In this document: positions 1-12,800 of the stretch, piece after piece
Layout: every line of letters starts with the position of its first letter
How positions within the stretch are numbered: the first letter of the stretch is position 1
Assembly (NCBI RefSeq): GCF_014839805.1
Contig: NC_051130.1
Coordinates: forward strand, 3,968,001-4,032,000
From: Manduca sexta
Taxonomy: Eukaryota > Arthropoda > Insecta > Lepidoptera > Sphingidae
Length of the DNA stretch: 64,000 nt
Direction: 5' to 3'
The notes under the pieces: generated by a model
What the model saw: the letters and a program-made list of their open reading frames with translations, nothing else
Told to the model about the DNA's origin: nothing
The model's database searches: none
Program-made: the position numbers and the translations under genes

Positions 1-3000
1 CACCAAGTTCATCTGACAGTGAATCTAACATTGATTTGGACACTGACAAAAGAAATAGAAAAAGAAAGTCCTCAAAGAAAGCAGACAGCCAGTCCCCAAG
101 AAAGAAAGGACGGAAACCAATAACAGAAAAGACTGAAGAAACAGGAAAAACTTCAGATCAAAACAATGATGATGATTTAATAACAAATGATATTGAAGAT
201 TGCCTTCATTCATCAGTCATTAAAACAAATGATGAAACATCTAAAGCTTGGGGTACCACAAAAGAGTTTGAGAATTTCTTAGCAAAAAAAATTCAAGGTA
301 CCAATTTAAAAATTAAAAAAGTTTCATCAAGTGAAAATGCAGATACAATAACTCCATTACAAATACCTACAATAGATACTAACGAAGCTAAAAAGACTAT
401 AGAGATGTGTTCTCAGACTACAAAAATAAGTACAAGTAATATTCAAGTGCAAACTGGCTGTATATATGATGTCCCAATGAAAGAAACTGTCAAACTCACC
501 GCAGAACAATCTGCAAAGTCATGTGAATTTTTAACAAGCATAGTGAACACAACAGCAGAATTAGGTAAACTCATGACTCAAAAATCTGAAGACTTTATAA
601 AAAAGAAAATAAACACTGATCATGTCACAGACACTTTCAAGATGGACTATTGTGTCAGAAAATCTTTCTTGTTATTTAAATTAGCTAAGCATAACCTAAC
701 ACAAATGGAAGAAGATTTAGCAAATCAATATGAGCAATTCCTTCATAAACATGATTTATTAAAATATAGAGAAGAACCAAAAACAATATTGCCAACGGCC
801 AAAGCTGATAGTGATAGTGATTGTGAGATTGTTGAAGTACCACAGGAGGAAAAGGTAAAAAAAACTTCAATATCAGAAAAATTCAATCCCAAAACTGTCT
901 TTCTCAACAAAGAATTATCAATAAAAATTGCCAAAAAGCCTACAGATGATAAAAAAATTAACATCAAAGGAAAACATACAGTTTGGATCAGTGATTCTGT
1001 GATGGTAAAGAAAGTCAAACCTACACAGTCTTTTTTAGCCCAGGACAGCCGAAATAAAAAACCACCTGATCAAAAGTATGTTACTGCAGAAATGGTAAGA
1101 GATTTTTTTGAAGATTATTATAGAAAAAAAACATTGGCCACATGCGCTTTATTTACTTCGCCACAATGGCTTAAATTGAATAACAATTATATTTGTAACT
1201 ATTTTGTGACCAAACAAGGATTTGCTGCTAGTACCAACAATAACGAAACGGCAACTTTTGCTCTGACTAGTGCCAATACTAGTGCTAGCGCAACTGACAT
1301 GACTCAAAACATGAACACAGTAAAAGGTATATTTACAACATCAGAAACTATCAGTCCAGAGCCATTAATGACATTATGCACTAAAGTGCTACAAACTTTT
1401 TTTCATACATCATCTTCTAAAATAAATACAATAAACTCAAACAATAATCAACTTGAAGATGCAAGTTACAATATAAAGGAAAAACCGAAAAGACTGATGG
1501 AACTTTGCATAAATGTTCTCAATTTTACAAATGATGTCAAGGATAAACAAGGCCGAAATGGATACATTCATCAGTTGCATGAACAAGTGCCTTCAAAGAA
1601 ACCAGTTCCATCATTAAAATCACTGTGTCACAAAAAAGTCACACAATTACTTGTTAATACTATAGCGTCCCATGAATCAATTTATAAATGTGATAATTAT
1701 CTGGAAAATACCAATTTGCATCCAAATAATAATAATATTGTATTGAAGGAACAGAAAAATATTAAATCCTTATTTTCTCTATGTACGGAATGCTTTAATT
1801 TTAGAAATGATTGTTCTGTCCAATATGTTCTTTATCCTGATACAAAACAGCAAGGAAAAGCAATCCAGTCTTTGTTTTCTCTTTGCGTTGAGTCTATTCG
1901 CCATATTCATGAGAATTCTAATAAAAATCTTGAGACCTGCCTTAAAACTGAAGACTTCATGGAAGAAATTATGCCCAGCAAAATAAAACAGAATAAAAGA
2001 GAGTTGAAGTCTTTAATTACTCTTTGTGTTGAGTCTATTAACCTTAGGATGAATAAATCTGAGTTACAGACTATGAAGCCAGTAATAAAACAATGTAGCG
2101 GAGATATTAAAACATTGTTTTCCCTATGTGTGGAGTGTATACAAAATATACAGATGGCCCAAAAAAATAGATCTCCAAAAATTAACATACAAATGACACC
2201 TTCACAGCTTCTACACACACCTCAATCCTTAAAGAAAATATGCTTTAAGTATATGTTGGGTTTACTTTTTAATAATGAAGAATTTACGTATATGAATCAA
2301 GATATAAACACTGAACCATTATATAGTAATAATGATTTAACAGAATGTTTTACCATAAACAGTGTAAATACATTGTCTGAAGAAGCATTCCATAGTCTTC
2401 AAAACACTGCAGAGCACCATCTTTATCAAGAGTACGACAATGAAGAATCCTATTTAAGTAACGATGATTTTGAACCACCCTATGAAGAAACCGAAGAATA
2501 TGGCATAGACGATAATAACTGGGCATCTCAAGTCCAAATGAAAGAACTTAGATCATGTGCCAAAATAAACAACCTGGCAGATACACATAATATATTAAAC
2601 GGCGACGGCTTAGACACCCTACCTCCTGTAGCCATAAAAACTGAACCAATTGAAGATGTATCTGAAAATGTGCTCAATTCCATTACTGTAAAGATTGAGC
2701 CTATGAATGAATTAGATGAAATGATCATGATCCCGGATAGTGTCGTTACAAAAGCCGAGACATCGGTAAATTCTCAAATCACTGATCATAGTCCACGTCC
2801 AGCTAATATCAGTTATTCTGCGGAAACTTTTGAAGAATTTGTGCGTAGAAGTAAATTAATGTATTCTTTAGACGACGAGGGCTACAGAGAAATTTACAGT
2901 CAAAGTAGTTCAAGAGTACGTAGACAGTTTGAACCAGACTACGATGAGATGAATGATGGAGTTGATGGCCTTCTCGTTCCGCATACTTATACAAATATTT

Positions 3001-3871
3001 ATAGTGCAAAAGATTGTCTGATGGAGAGTAGTTCTGATGAAAATAATATTGACAAAAATGCCGGAAAAAAGAGACCATCTAAACGTAAAGTGAAACCAAA
3101 AAAGACAGCTACAAAATCAAATAGTAAAGACGTGGCCCCGCCAGTGAAAGAAAAATCCAACTTGGGAGCCAGTGAAGTCGATGAGCTTACAAGAAAAATG
3201 AAAGATAGAATACGACAAGAAGAAAATGACAGAAAGTCTTCCGAATCAGAACTCGAAGATTTGCCGTTAGGAAAAAGGAGGAATAAAGGAAACGGAAAGG
3301 ATACTAATAAAAAACCAGTATTCGATAAGTCTGCCAAAGATGCAATACAGTGTAACGATGTAGATTCGACCGAACCGATAGACAATTCGCAAACCTCTGT
3401 CATTACAAATGATGCCGCGAAGATTTCTTCTAATTCTGTCGAAAAAAATAATTCATCAAATATAACAGATAAAATAAGAACCCATAGAAAAAAGAATTTA
3501 CACACATCCTGTAATTTCAAAGGACCTTTGGAACTCTTAGAATGTGAACCTACTATACATGTAGATGGTAATGACGATGACCAAAATCTAGCAGAGATTT
3601 TGAACGAATCTATTAGTGATGGTGTAACTAAAAGCAATGGTGCTATAAAGGAATCTAATAATGAAGTCACAAAGGAACAATTGGCAGCTAAAGAAGGGCG
3701 TGAAATTGTTGACCGTTGTGGTTGGTCATGTTATCCTATTAATACCAAAGATACTAAACTGTATCAAGAAGCTTTCGTACTATTGGATAAATTGCCAGAG
3801 TCTTTTGTCCAGACATATCTTCAGTATCAAGAAATTACTGAACATAATGAGGTGGACAGGGAAATAGACAG
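1..3871 (+). CDS. ATRX: ATRX exon with disordered N-terminal region and LFSLC-type repeats (exon 1 in window)
   Basis: A single open exon of at least 3.87 kb, ending at donor 3872 (CAG|GTAAT). It encodes a Lys/Ser/Asp/Glu/Asn-rich, probably disordered stretch. Notable pieces: a basic start ([11 protein letters not shown]); an acid-flanked hydrophobic motif CEIVEV at 822-839; eight copies of an L-x-x-L-C or L-x-x-I-C motif between about 1360 and 2270; acidic runs near 2440-2520; two psi-K-x-E-P motifs, IKTEP at 2634 and VKIEP at 2688; and basic/Ser-rich stretches at 3060-3300. The last 50 codons ([11 protein letters not shown] onward) look more ordered. The first codon in the window is not a start: the apparent Met at 36 is a TTG inside an already open frame. 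Confidence 0.85.
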
Positions 3872-6800
3872 GTAATAGAAATCATTTCCAGGTTGGTTCT
3901 TTAAAATAATATCAATGTACTAACCATTTTTTTATCACTTATAGGTTAATAAACGTAAATTCATTAAATAGACTTTCCAAAGAGAAAGCGAAAAGCAAAT
4001 TGCGTAGCAAAGTCGGTGTTACTGAAAACAGTAAACCAAGCCAAAAAGATACAAGTCCCATACATGAAAATACTGAAGATAGCGAACAAGTTTATGAGTT
4101 CGCGCCTTCTGATGATGACGGAGCAAATTTCGACGACGAGCTATTGCCTCCTGTATGTAATTAATATTATAGTATCAATTACTTGGTTATTTATCTATTT
4201 TATACAATATGTATTCTTAGTTGAGGACTTTATGGAAACATAACAAAAATCGTAAAAGTCTTATCAACGTGTGCGTACCCTGTGCTGGGTACTTGTTTGA
4301 TCTGTCTTATCGGTTATTACGTATAAATATGACGTTTAAGTACGAACTGTTTTCCCCTCTTACTTGAAACCTAGTTTAGGACATGCAAAAATACCTAGGT
4401 GTCAAGAAAATTTGGACGAGAATCGAATACTTAATAGTCTTCTTAAACAGATCCCTTAACTAACCATACATAGTGTATATTTTATTATAGTACAATATCT
4501 ATTAATCACCTATCTGCCCATGTCGTATTAATATCACAAAAAGGATTTTGCTTAATTTCTACGACCGCCCAACAAGTCGTAAACTCCCATGCAAATCGTA
4601 GTCAATTATAATTGAAACGACCTTACCCATGTCAAAGCAACAAGAATGTAGAATTTTTACAAATTCAAAAACTAAACTTTGAAAAATGTATACTATTTCT
4701 TTATAAGGTGCCTCAGAGGAATGCAGACAACGTTTTAGCTAAAAGTTCCCTCATGAATGACGAGAGTGATGACGAAGGGAGGTCTAGTCCTAAGCAAGTT
4801 AATATCAAACAAGAGCATGGTGATGCGCCAGTCAAGAAACGCCCAGGACCAAGATCGAAAACGAGGGCAGAACCAACTATTCCTGAAGGTGAATTAGTCT
4901 TGACTGCTGACAAGATGATGAAAGAGGAACTCACATTGCTTCATGCACCGGTGAACATGGACTCCACTGAAGTGAATGATGTGGATACTACGCATAAAGA
5001 GTTGGTTATTCGAACTAGAAGTGTAAGTGATATTTTGTGTTATATTTCTGGTTTAGCCATTTATTTAAATAAATAAAAATTTAATAATAATAACTAAGTG
5101 TCAATTGTTTTACATAAAAATAAAAAAATATATAATCTAATATCAAGTCTTTTATGTAGATATTTTTAAAGGGAAAATTGGCAATGTGTAATCATAAAAA
5201 AGTAATATTTAAATTAAATAATTTTATAGAAAACGCATAAAAAAATGCAGCATACAATGAAAATCGAAGATGACTCGTCTTCGGAAGAAGAGAAACAATG
5301 GGTCAGCACTAAGGAAAAACTGCTGAAGAGGCTAAAAAAAGCACCAGATGCTAGGTATGTCGCATCCTTACATTCGTATTGTGTACTTGATTATTCATTA
5401 TAAATGATATTTTGTGGTGTTGCTCATCGACATTTCAAAGAAGTAAAAACTAATGAGAAACAATACCTTATCAAGGAAACTGATAAAACAAATATTTCCT
5501 CTAACAACTTTTGTGTAAATTCTTAGAAAAACAAAATTCTCAATCCCATGTCTTCTTCTTCTTCACTGAGACTTCTTTTTCTTTATAACTCTGTTTGTTC
5601 TTCGTATTCATTATACTTTACCCTTTTTCCCAGTGTCAGTGACGCTAAACGGGCAAAAATGGTAACAGAGTTTATTGAAAAACGTGGAGATGGTACCGAG
5701 AGCAGGAAAGTGTCGCGAGCCAAATATCGTGGATCAAAGAAGAAGTTTTTGGAACGAGAAAAACAACTGAAGTATGTATTTTAGTTACTGTTTTTATTTA
5801 TTAAAACCTAACTAATATTTTAGACATAAGAACATTCCTGAAACTTCTATGCATTAGTACCATGTTGTTTCGTGTTGTGTCATTAACAATTAGTATTGTA
5901 TGTTTTTTTTTCCTGGATAAAAAGTAGTCCATAGCACTCAGGAGTAAAAATAAAACAAAATTGTTTTGATAGTGTCTGAGATTAGAGCGTTCAAACGAAA
6001 CATACAAACTCTTCTGCTTTGGGTATTAGTCCAGATGTATGAAGTATGAACTGTTATTGTTTATGGTCCTTTAATTTTCTTTTTTGTATACCAAAATTGA
6101 GTTTAAACCTCTTTACTGTTTTTAAATACAGGGTGTTGTCGAAAGAACTATACGGCGAAACATCTTCAGACGCGGTTCATCCGCGCAAGAGCTATATGAC
6201 GACGATGAATTACAAAGGTCGCAGAAATATAAGGAAGGTTATAGACAAGAAATCTCTGGAAATTAGTACCCTCAAGGCTAATATAGAAGAGTTGGAACGA
6301 AAACGCAGGTTGAATGAGCGGCAAAACCGATTGGTAAGTACCCACTATTCATCCAAATTTAATCAATCAAGAAAATTTAAGGAATATTATTTACAAATTT
6401 TGTTTTATTAAGAAATCATTTCTGTGTATAAATTGTATTCTATGAAATTGTGATGTTTTATCAGTTCATTTACCTAGAATTTTGTGGTATGAAATAAAAA
6501 AAAAAATACTGTTACGTGTAAACGTTAAATATAATAGGGTAGTTTATTTGTTTTTATTTTGACAGTCTTATTCGGAACACCAAATAATACAAAAAAATGA
6601 GCCCTTTTGTGAAACCAGCGATAAAATGGTATAACAATTCATATTGAAAATATTGTAATGTGTAAGAAAGAGTGCGTAGTGGGAATAGCGCGCTAGCTCT
6701 TTCTTTCGCACGCATAACAATTGCTGATGACGTCATAAAATAGTATTTCGTTTCTTACGTTTTTAGACATTCCATCGGATTTCAAAAGTTTATATCTTAT

Positions 6801-9800
6801 TGATTTTTTATTAAATTACTAGCTTCCGCCCGCAGCTTCGCCCGCGTGGATTTCGGACTTCAAATATGAAGGAGGTGCTCAATTTGTCGGGATGTTTTTT
6901 TAATGTATGGTGGTATGCAGGTGGTCCGATTGTCCGGTCATTTCCGTCATACATGATTTCTGTGTAGCTTTAACCATTAAGGTTGCACACGCGACGGAAG
7001 CTTAAAAAATAGAGTAACTTTTCCCGTTTTCCCAACATTTCCCTTCACTGCTCTGCTACTATTAATTGTAGCGTGATGAAAAGTATACTATAACCAGCTC
7101 AGGAGTATGAAAAATAATAGTACCAAGTTTCGTTAAAATCCGTCGAGTAGTTTTTGTTTCTATAACTGTTATACAGACAGACAAAAATTTTGCTAATTGC
7201 ATTTTTGGCATCAGTATCGATCCCTAATCACCCCCTGCTAGTTATTTTGGAAATATATTTCATGTACAGAATTGACCTCTCTACAGATTTATTATAAGTA
7301 TAGATATAGATATAGATAGATGATCGTGATTTCTGTATTAAATGACGTAAATCTTGGGTTTGAAGTAATAAAAAATATCAATAAATGGCCTATAATCTTA
7401 CCCCCTTATTCATAGACGTTTTTTATCTAACGATCGAGTAAGGCTGTGATAACAAGTCTGTTGCTCAGTGCTGACGGCATGGCAGTCGTCGCAGTGCGTA
7501 GACGTAGGGCCGTTGTAATTGGCAAATATTAAAATACAACAATAATAACCAATCACAACGGCCCTATGTCTATTTCTCAGTGCCGTTGGGCACTGAGAAA
7601 CAGGCTTGTTATCACAGCTTTACTCCGTCCTTAGATAAAAAACGTTTATGAATAAGGGGGTTAGTATTTTCATATGTTTTAAAATTAAGACGGAATCCAG
7701 AGCTCAAATTCTTGCCGTAAAAACAACAAAATTGTCTATATCATTATCTATACTATTATATAAAGCTGAAGAGTTTGTTTGTTTGTTTGTTTGTTTGTTT
7801 GTTTGTTTGTTTGTTTGTTTGTTTGTTTGTTTGAACGCGCTAATCTCAGGAACTACCGGTCCAAACCGAAAAATTCTTTTTACGTTGGATAGCCCTTTGT
7901 TCGTGGAGTGCTATAGGCTATATATCATCACGCTATACCCAATAGGAGCGGGGCAGTAATGGCTAATCTCAGGAACTACCGGTCCAAACTGAAAAATTCT
8001 TTTTGCGTTGGATAGCCCTTTGTTCGTGGAGTGCTATAGGCTATATATCATCACGCTATACCCAATAGGAGCGGGGCAGTAATGGCTAATCTCAGGAACT
8101 ACCGGTCCAAACTGAAAAATTCTTTTGCGTTGGATAGCCCTTTGTTCGTGGAGTGCTATAGGCTATATATCATCACGCTATACCCAATAGGAGCGGGGCA
8201 GTAATGGCTAATCTCAGGAACTACCGGTCCAAACTGAAAAATTCTTTTTGCGTTGGATAGCCCTTTGTTCGTGGAGTGCTATAGGCTATATATCATCACG
8301 CTATACCCAATAGGAGCGGAGCAGTAATGGCTAATCTCAGGAACTACCGATTCGAACTGAAAATATATTTTTGTGTTGAATAGTCCTTTGTTTGTGGAGT
8401 GTTCAAAGTTATATATCATCACGCTATGACCAATAGGAGCGGAGCAGTAATGGCTAATCTTAGGAACTACCGGTTTCAACCAAAAAATTCGTTTTGTGTT
8501 GGATAGCCCTTTATTTGTGGACCGCTATAAGCTATATATCATCACGCTATGACCAATAGGAGCGGAGCAGTAATGGCTAATCTCAGGAACTACCGGTTTG
8601 AACTGAAAAAATCTTTTTGTGTTGGATAGCCCTTTGTTCCTGGAGTGCTATAGGCTATATATCATCACGCTATGACCAATAGGGAGCGGAGCAGTAATGA
8701 AACATGTTGCAAAAACGGGGAAAATTATGAGTTTTGAGAGCTTCCGTTGCCTGCGCTGCGTAAACGGTTAAAGTTATGCAACAATGATGTATGACGAGAT
8801 TGTTTCACTTAAAAAGTTCTAAATAATATAACAAAAGTCCCCCGCTGCATCTGTCTGTTACGTGTTAAACTCAAAAACTACCCAACGTATTAAGATGAAA
8901 TTTGGTATGGAGACAGTTTGAGACCCTGGGAAGAACATAGGCTCCCGGGAAACTACTATTTTTATAACGGAAAACTTTAGCTTGAAAAACTTTATAACGC
9001 GAGCGGAGCCGCGAGCAAAAGCTAGTTGTTACATAAGAAGTGTCACATTATCACATTTAGCAGTATTAATTCACCCAGTATCAATTCAGTTTGTGACCAT
9101 GAAGGCTGCAATCTTTTCGAAACTTCGAGAGAAAACAACAATATAAATGACCGCGATAAAACCCCTAAAGTTATATTTCAAAGTATATAATAATTTCTAG
9201 AGGGAGCACCTTGGCTGCGACGACAATGTGAACGTGCTCGTCATCAACGACGAAGTGTGCCTTGAGTACGACTTCGACGAGGACCAGCCCGTCGTCACCG
9301 TGCACGCGTTCTTTACTAAAGTCATGAAGGCGCACCAGGTTAGCAATTTTGAGCTCTATTTACAGAATGAACAAATCAGAATGTCGCTCGACTAGCGCCA
9401 CAAATAGGTGCCAAACGCTGTTCCAGCAGTGGAAGTATTTATAATAAATAGGCTTTAAAAAAAGGAGGAGGTTCCCAATTAGTTTTTTTTTTAAGTTTGT
9501 TACCTTAGAACTTTTGACTGGGTGAACCGATTTTGATGATTCTTTTTTATGTGCTTTCTATTTGTATATTCTATGGCTCCGGACGTTTTAACCTCGGATT
9601 GTTGTTTTACTCATTGGACACCAAATGTCTGACTCGTATAAAAGCAAGTTCTTACTTCCCCGTTGATGACCCCAGTCTCAGTATTATGGCATGGGTCTAA
9701 TACTTTTTAATTGATCTTTTTCTTTACTTTGACTTCCTTAACCCAATCGCCTTATGCCCTCTGTCTGTATGAAAAGGTATATTGTCTCAGATTGAACTTA

Positions 9801-12800
9801 GTTAAATATAATTTGTAATGAATGATTCTGTTAATCGTTGTTTTATATGCATAACTTAACATTTTATTCATCGGTGTTGCCAGTACGAGGGCGTGAAGTT
9901 CATGTGGGACGCGTGCTTCGAGAGCCTGAGTAAGATCGGGTCGGGGCACCCCGGCGGCGGCTGCATCCTCGCGCACTGCATGGGGCTCGGCAAGACGCTG
10001 CAGGTGTTGGCGCTGCTGCACACCGTGAGTAGCTACACGAATCACTCGCTATCATAGGACTGATCTCGAGAATAAATCATTAACGGCCGTTTGCAATACA
10101 CGATCCCAATTTTAATCTTGGATCTGATTCCGAGTATATATCGATCAAAATTAGTCATTAGTAAAAAACCTTTGTTTTAATTGATCCATTTTCGCGATCG
10201 ATCTGGAGATAGATTGGTATTGTTCATTTAAATCGACCCATTTTTAAACTTAATCCTTGGGCATGTTAAATTTATTTGAATGTAACATAAACATGATAAA
10301 TTCCTGTGTTTGATTTTCTTCACCATTTTAAACACAATCGAATCACTTGTTTTTAAATCCCTAATTATAGTTTATATTATTATTACATTAGTTGGTTATT
10401 TTTTTGTCTTCTATGTACAGAACCCTTAAATTAAACTTAGACAGTCTTTAAATTATAAGTTATCAATATTCATTCAGGTATTAACGCACCCGCAAGTGGG
10501 TATGAAGCGCGTGCTAGTGTGCTGCCCTCTGTCGACCGTGCTCAACTGGGTGGACGAGATACACAAGTGGATCGGACCCGTCACCGACCAGCTTAAGGTC
10601 AGTTTACTGTATACTGTGTGTAGCGATACCTTTGAGGAAGGATATAAGTTAATTCAATGAGGGCAAATTCACTATCAGTTTTAATGTTTCTAAAGTTTAA
10701 TATAACGTAAATGATCACATTCGAATATATAACACAATTAATGAAATTTACTATCTACTATAAGTCTAATATTAAAACCGCTTCTACAATATTACCTTTA
10801 TTTTTCCATCAATTTAAATTTCATTTTAGTCATTTTAAAAATCGTTAATCATTCTTGTGTCTTTCTACAGTTTTTTTTTTCTTTCCTATTCGTTCGATTT
10901 GACCACGTGACATATGTCACTTGGTCAAATCTTGTGTTATTCCCATGCATTCATTTTCTACTAGTGTTAATGAATATAGAAAGACATCTTGCCTGAAGCC
11001 CCAGATATCGCATGGAACAGAGTGGACTTATAAAGTGATGTTATAATATTTCATAGCGTCACTACTGTTTAAGATTAAGTCGAGGAGCACAACGTCATCG
11101 CCTTATCGATGTTAAATTAGGGCCACACATTACTCTTGTTTAGTGTATTGAAATAAGAGAAAGAAATGACTTTTGTATGGGAATAAATTTATTTTCTGAC
11201 ACAAATTTAGACATGTTTGAGGCCCTGAACTTGGAAAATAAATAATTAATAGTTGAATAATTATAATATTATATCAATATCAAATATTTATATGATTTAT
11301 GCATTTACATGTCATTTCATTTTTTTTTATATAAATTCGTGACAAGACATTTCTCTTAATTGTTTCAAGCCGCGTAAATTAAAGAGGAAGCTGCAGGTAA
11401 TCTAATTTTAAAACATTTTGAGGTTTTGACAGTATTCCTTTATAAAATCTTTGGGTGGAAATTGATGTCAATTCTTTAACTCATTTTTCTTCATAACTTT
11501 ATATAATAAATTCTATAGAATGTGATATCATTTTATTTTTGATACCTTTATTTCACTGTATTTTATGAAAATATTATTGTTCACTCTTTTTATACCCGAG
11601 TTATTTATTAGTGGAAACTTCAGTAGATTTTTTAATACATTTCTTTGTTATTTACATTTGATGTTTTTTGTTTCTTTCTCAAATAATAAATAAGTAAAGT
11701 TTTTTTTTATATAAAATATATTTCACGTGTTTATTTATTAATTACGAGTAAAACTCCACACAGGTATTCGAATTGTCAAAACTAAAGAAAACATACGAAC
11801 GAGCGTACCAACTTGAAGACTGGTACAACGGCGGTGGGATATTTATTATCGGATACGAGCTGTTCCGAAGTTTGACCACACTCGACCCTGTAATTGACCA
11901 CGTGCGTCCAACGATTGTGAAAAAAATCCGCAAAGCTCTACTAGACCCCGGACCTGACATCGTAGTGTGTGACGAAGGGCATTTACTAAAGAACGATTGC
12001 TCGGTGCTCGCTGTGGCGATGAGCCGCGTCGCCACCAGGCGCAGGATAGTCCTGACCGGCACGCCCATGCAGAACAACCTGAGAGAGTATTACTGCATGG
12101 TGAACTTCATCAAGCCTAATTTACTGGGGTCCTATGCGGAGTATTCTAATCGGTAAGTGACTTATTTTTATTTTTCGCGGCAAAGTGACACGGCTGCACC
12201 TGATGGTAAGTGAAGTGGCGTCCAACCGATTACCCCTCGGCAGTCGACACAGTTATGCCGGCCTGTTGGGACCGGATATACACATTACACACATACACAT
12301 TACTACACTTTCGAATTTAAAATGTGATCTTGGTGGAAATTTTGCTGTGCTTATATTGGAAATAAAATTTTATGTAATAGATAATGTTAGAGAATGATGA
12401 GCTATGTATAATTGAGGGGGGTTGAAGAGGAGAAAAAGGGAGCATGGTGCAACTGCTCCATTGGAACACATTAGAACATGTCAATTAGTTACTTCATATA
12501 ACTAGTCTTATTCGTTATATTACTGTATTCTATGTATTAATTGTAAGATGTATGTCATCAAAATCAATAGTGTTTTTTTATTAACCATTCATAGTAAACT
12601 ACTGACTATATAACGGTTCTTTCACAGATTCGCAAACCCAATAATGAACGGTCAGCACAGAGATTCAAGCGAGGAAGACATCAAACTGATGAAAACCAGA
12701 ACACATATATTGCACAAAGTATTGGAAGGATGTCTCCAGAGACAAGAAGCCTCAGTACTATACCCGTATCTGCCCAAAAAACACGAGTATACTGTGTTCA

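Larger units (their letters stand above)
7747..9025 (+). mobile_element. Non-autonomous Helitron-like element with internal satellite
   Basis: Begins TCTATACTATTATATAAAGC right after an A and ends GCTAG right before a T, the A|TC...CTAG|T junction of Helitrons. The 3' end carries a GC-rich inverted stretch (GCGAGCGGAGCCGCGAGC) a few bases before CTAG. Inside are a 60-bp (GTTT)15 tract and seven 123-bp tandem units. It has no Rep/helicase gene, so it would depend on another copy to move. Confidence 0.7.

Noticed and set aside
36..38. Methionine start of the large first frame
   Set aside because: The codon is TTG and the frame is open upstream to base 3, so this is mid-exon.
2999..3670. 223-codon minus-strand frame
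   Set aside because: Antisense of ATRX exon 1; Ser/Phe-rich composition reflects reversed Lys/Asp/Glu codons, with no family motif.
7648..7959. Open frame of 103 codons with FVCL repeats
   Set aside because: It is the translation of the (GTTT)15 microsatellite and the first Helitron satellite unit, not a gene.
7840..8699. Repeat array resembling CRISPR spacing
   Set aside because: Units are contiguous 123-bp repeats with no unique spacers, in a eukaryotic intron.
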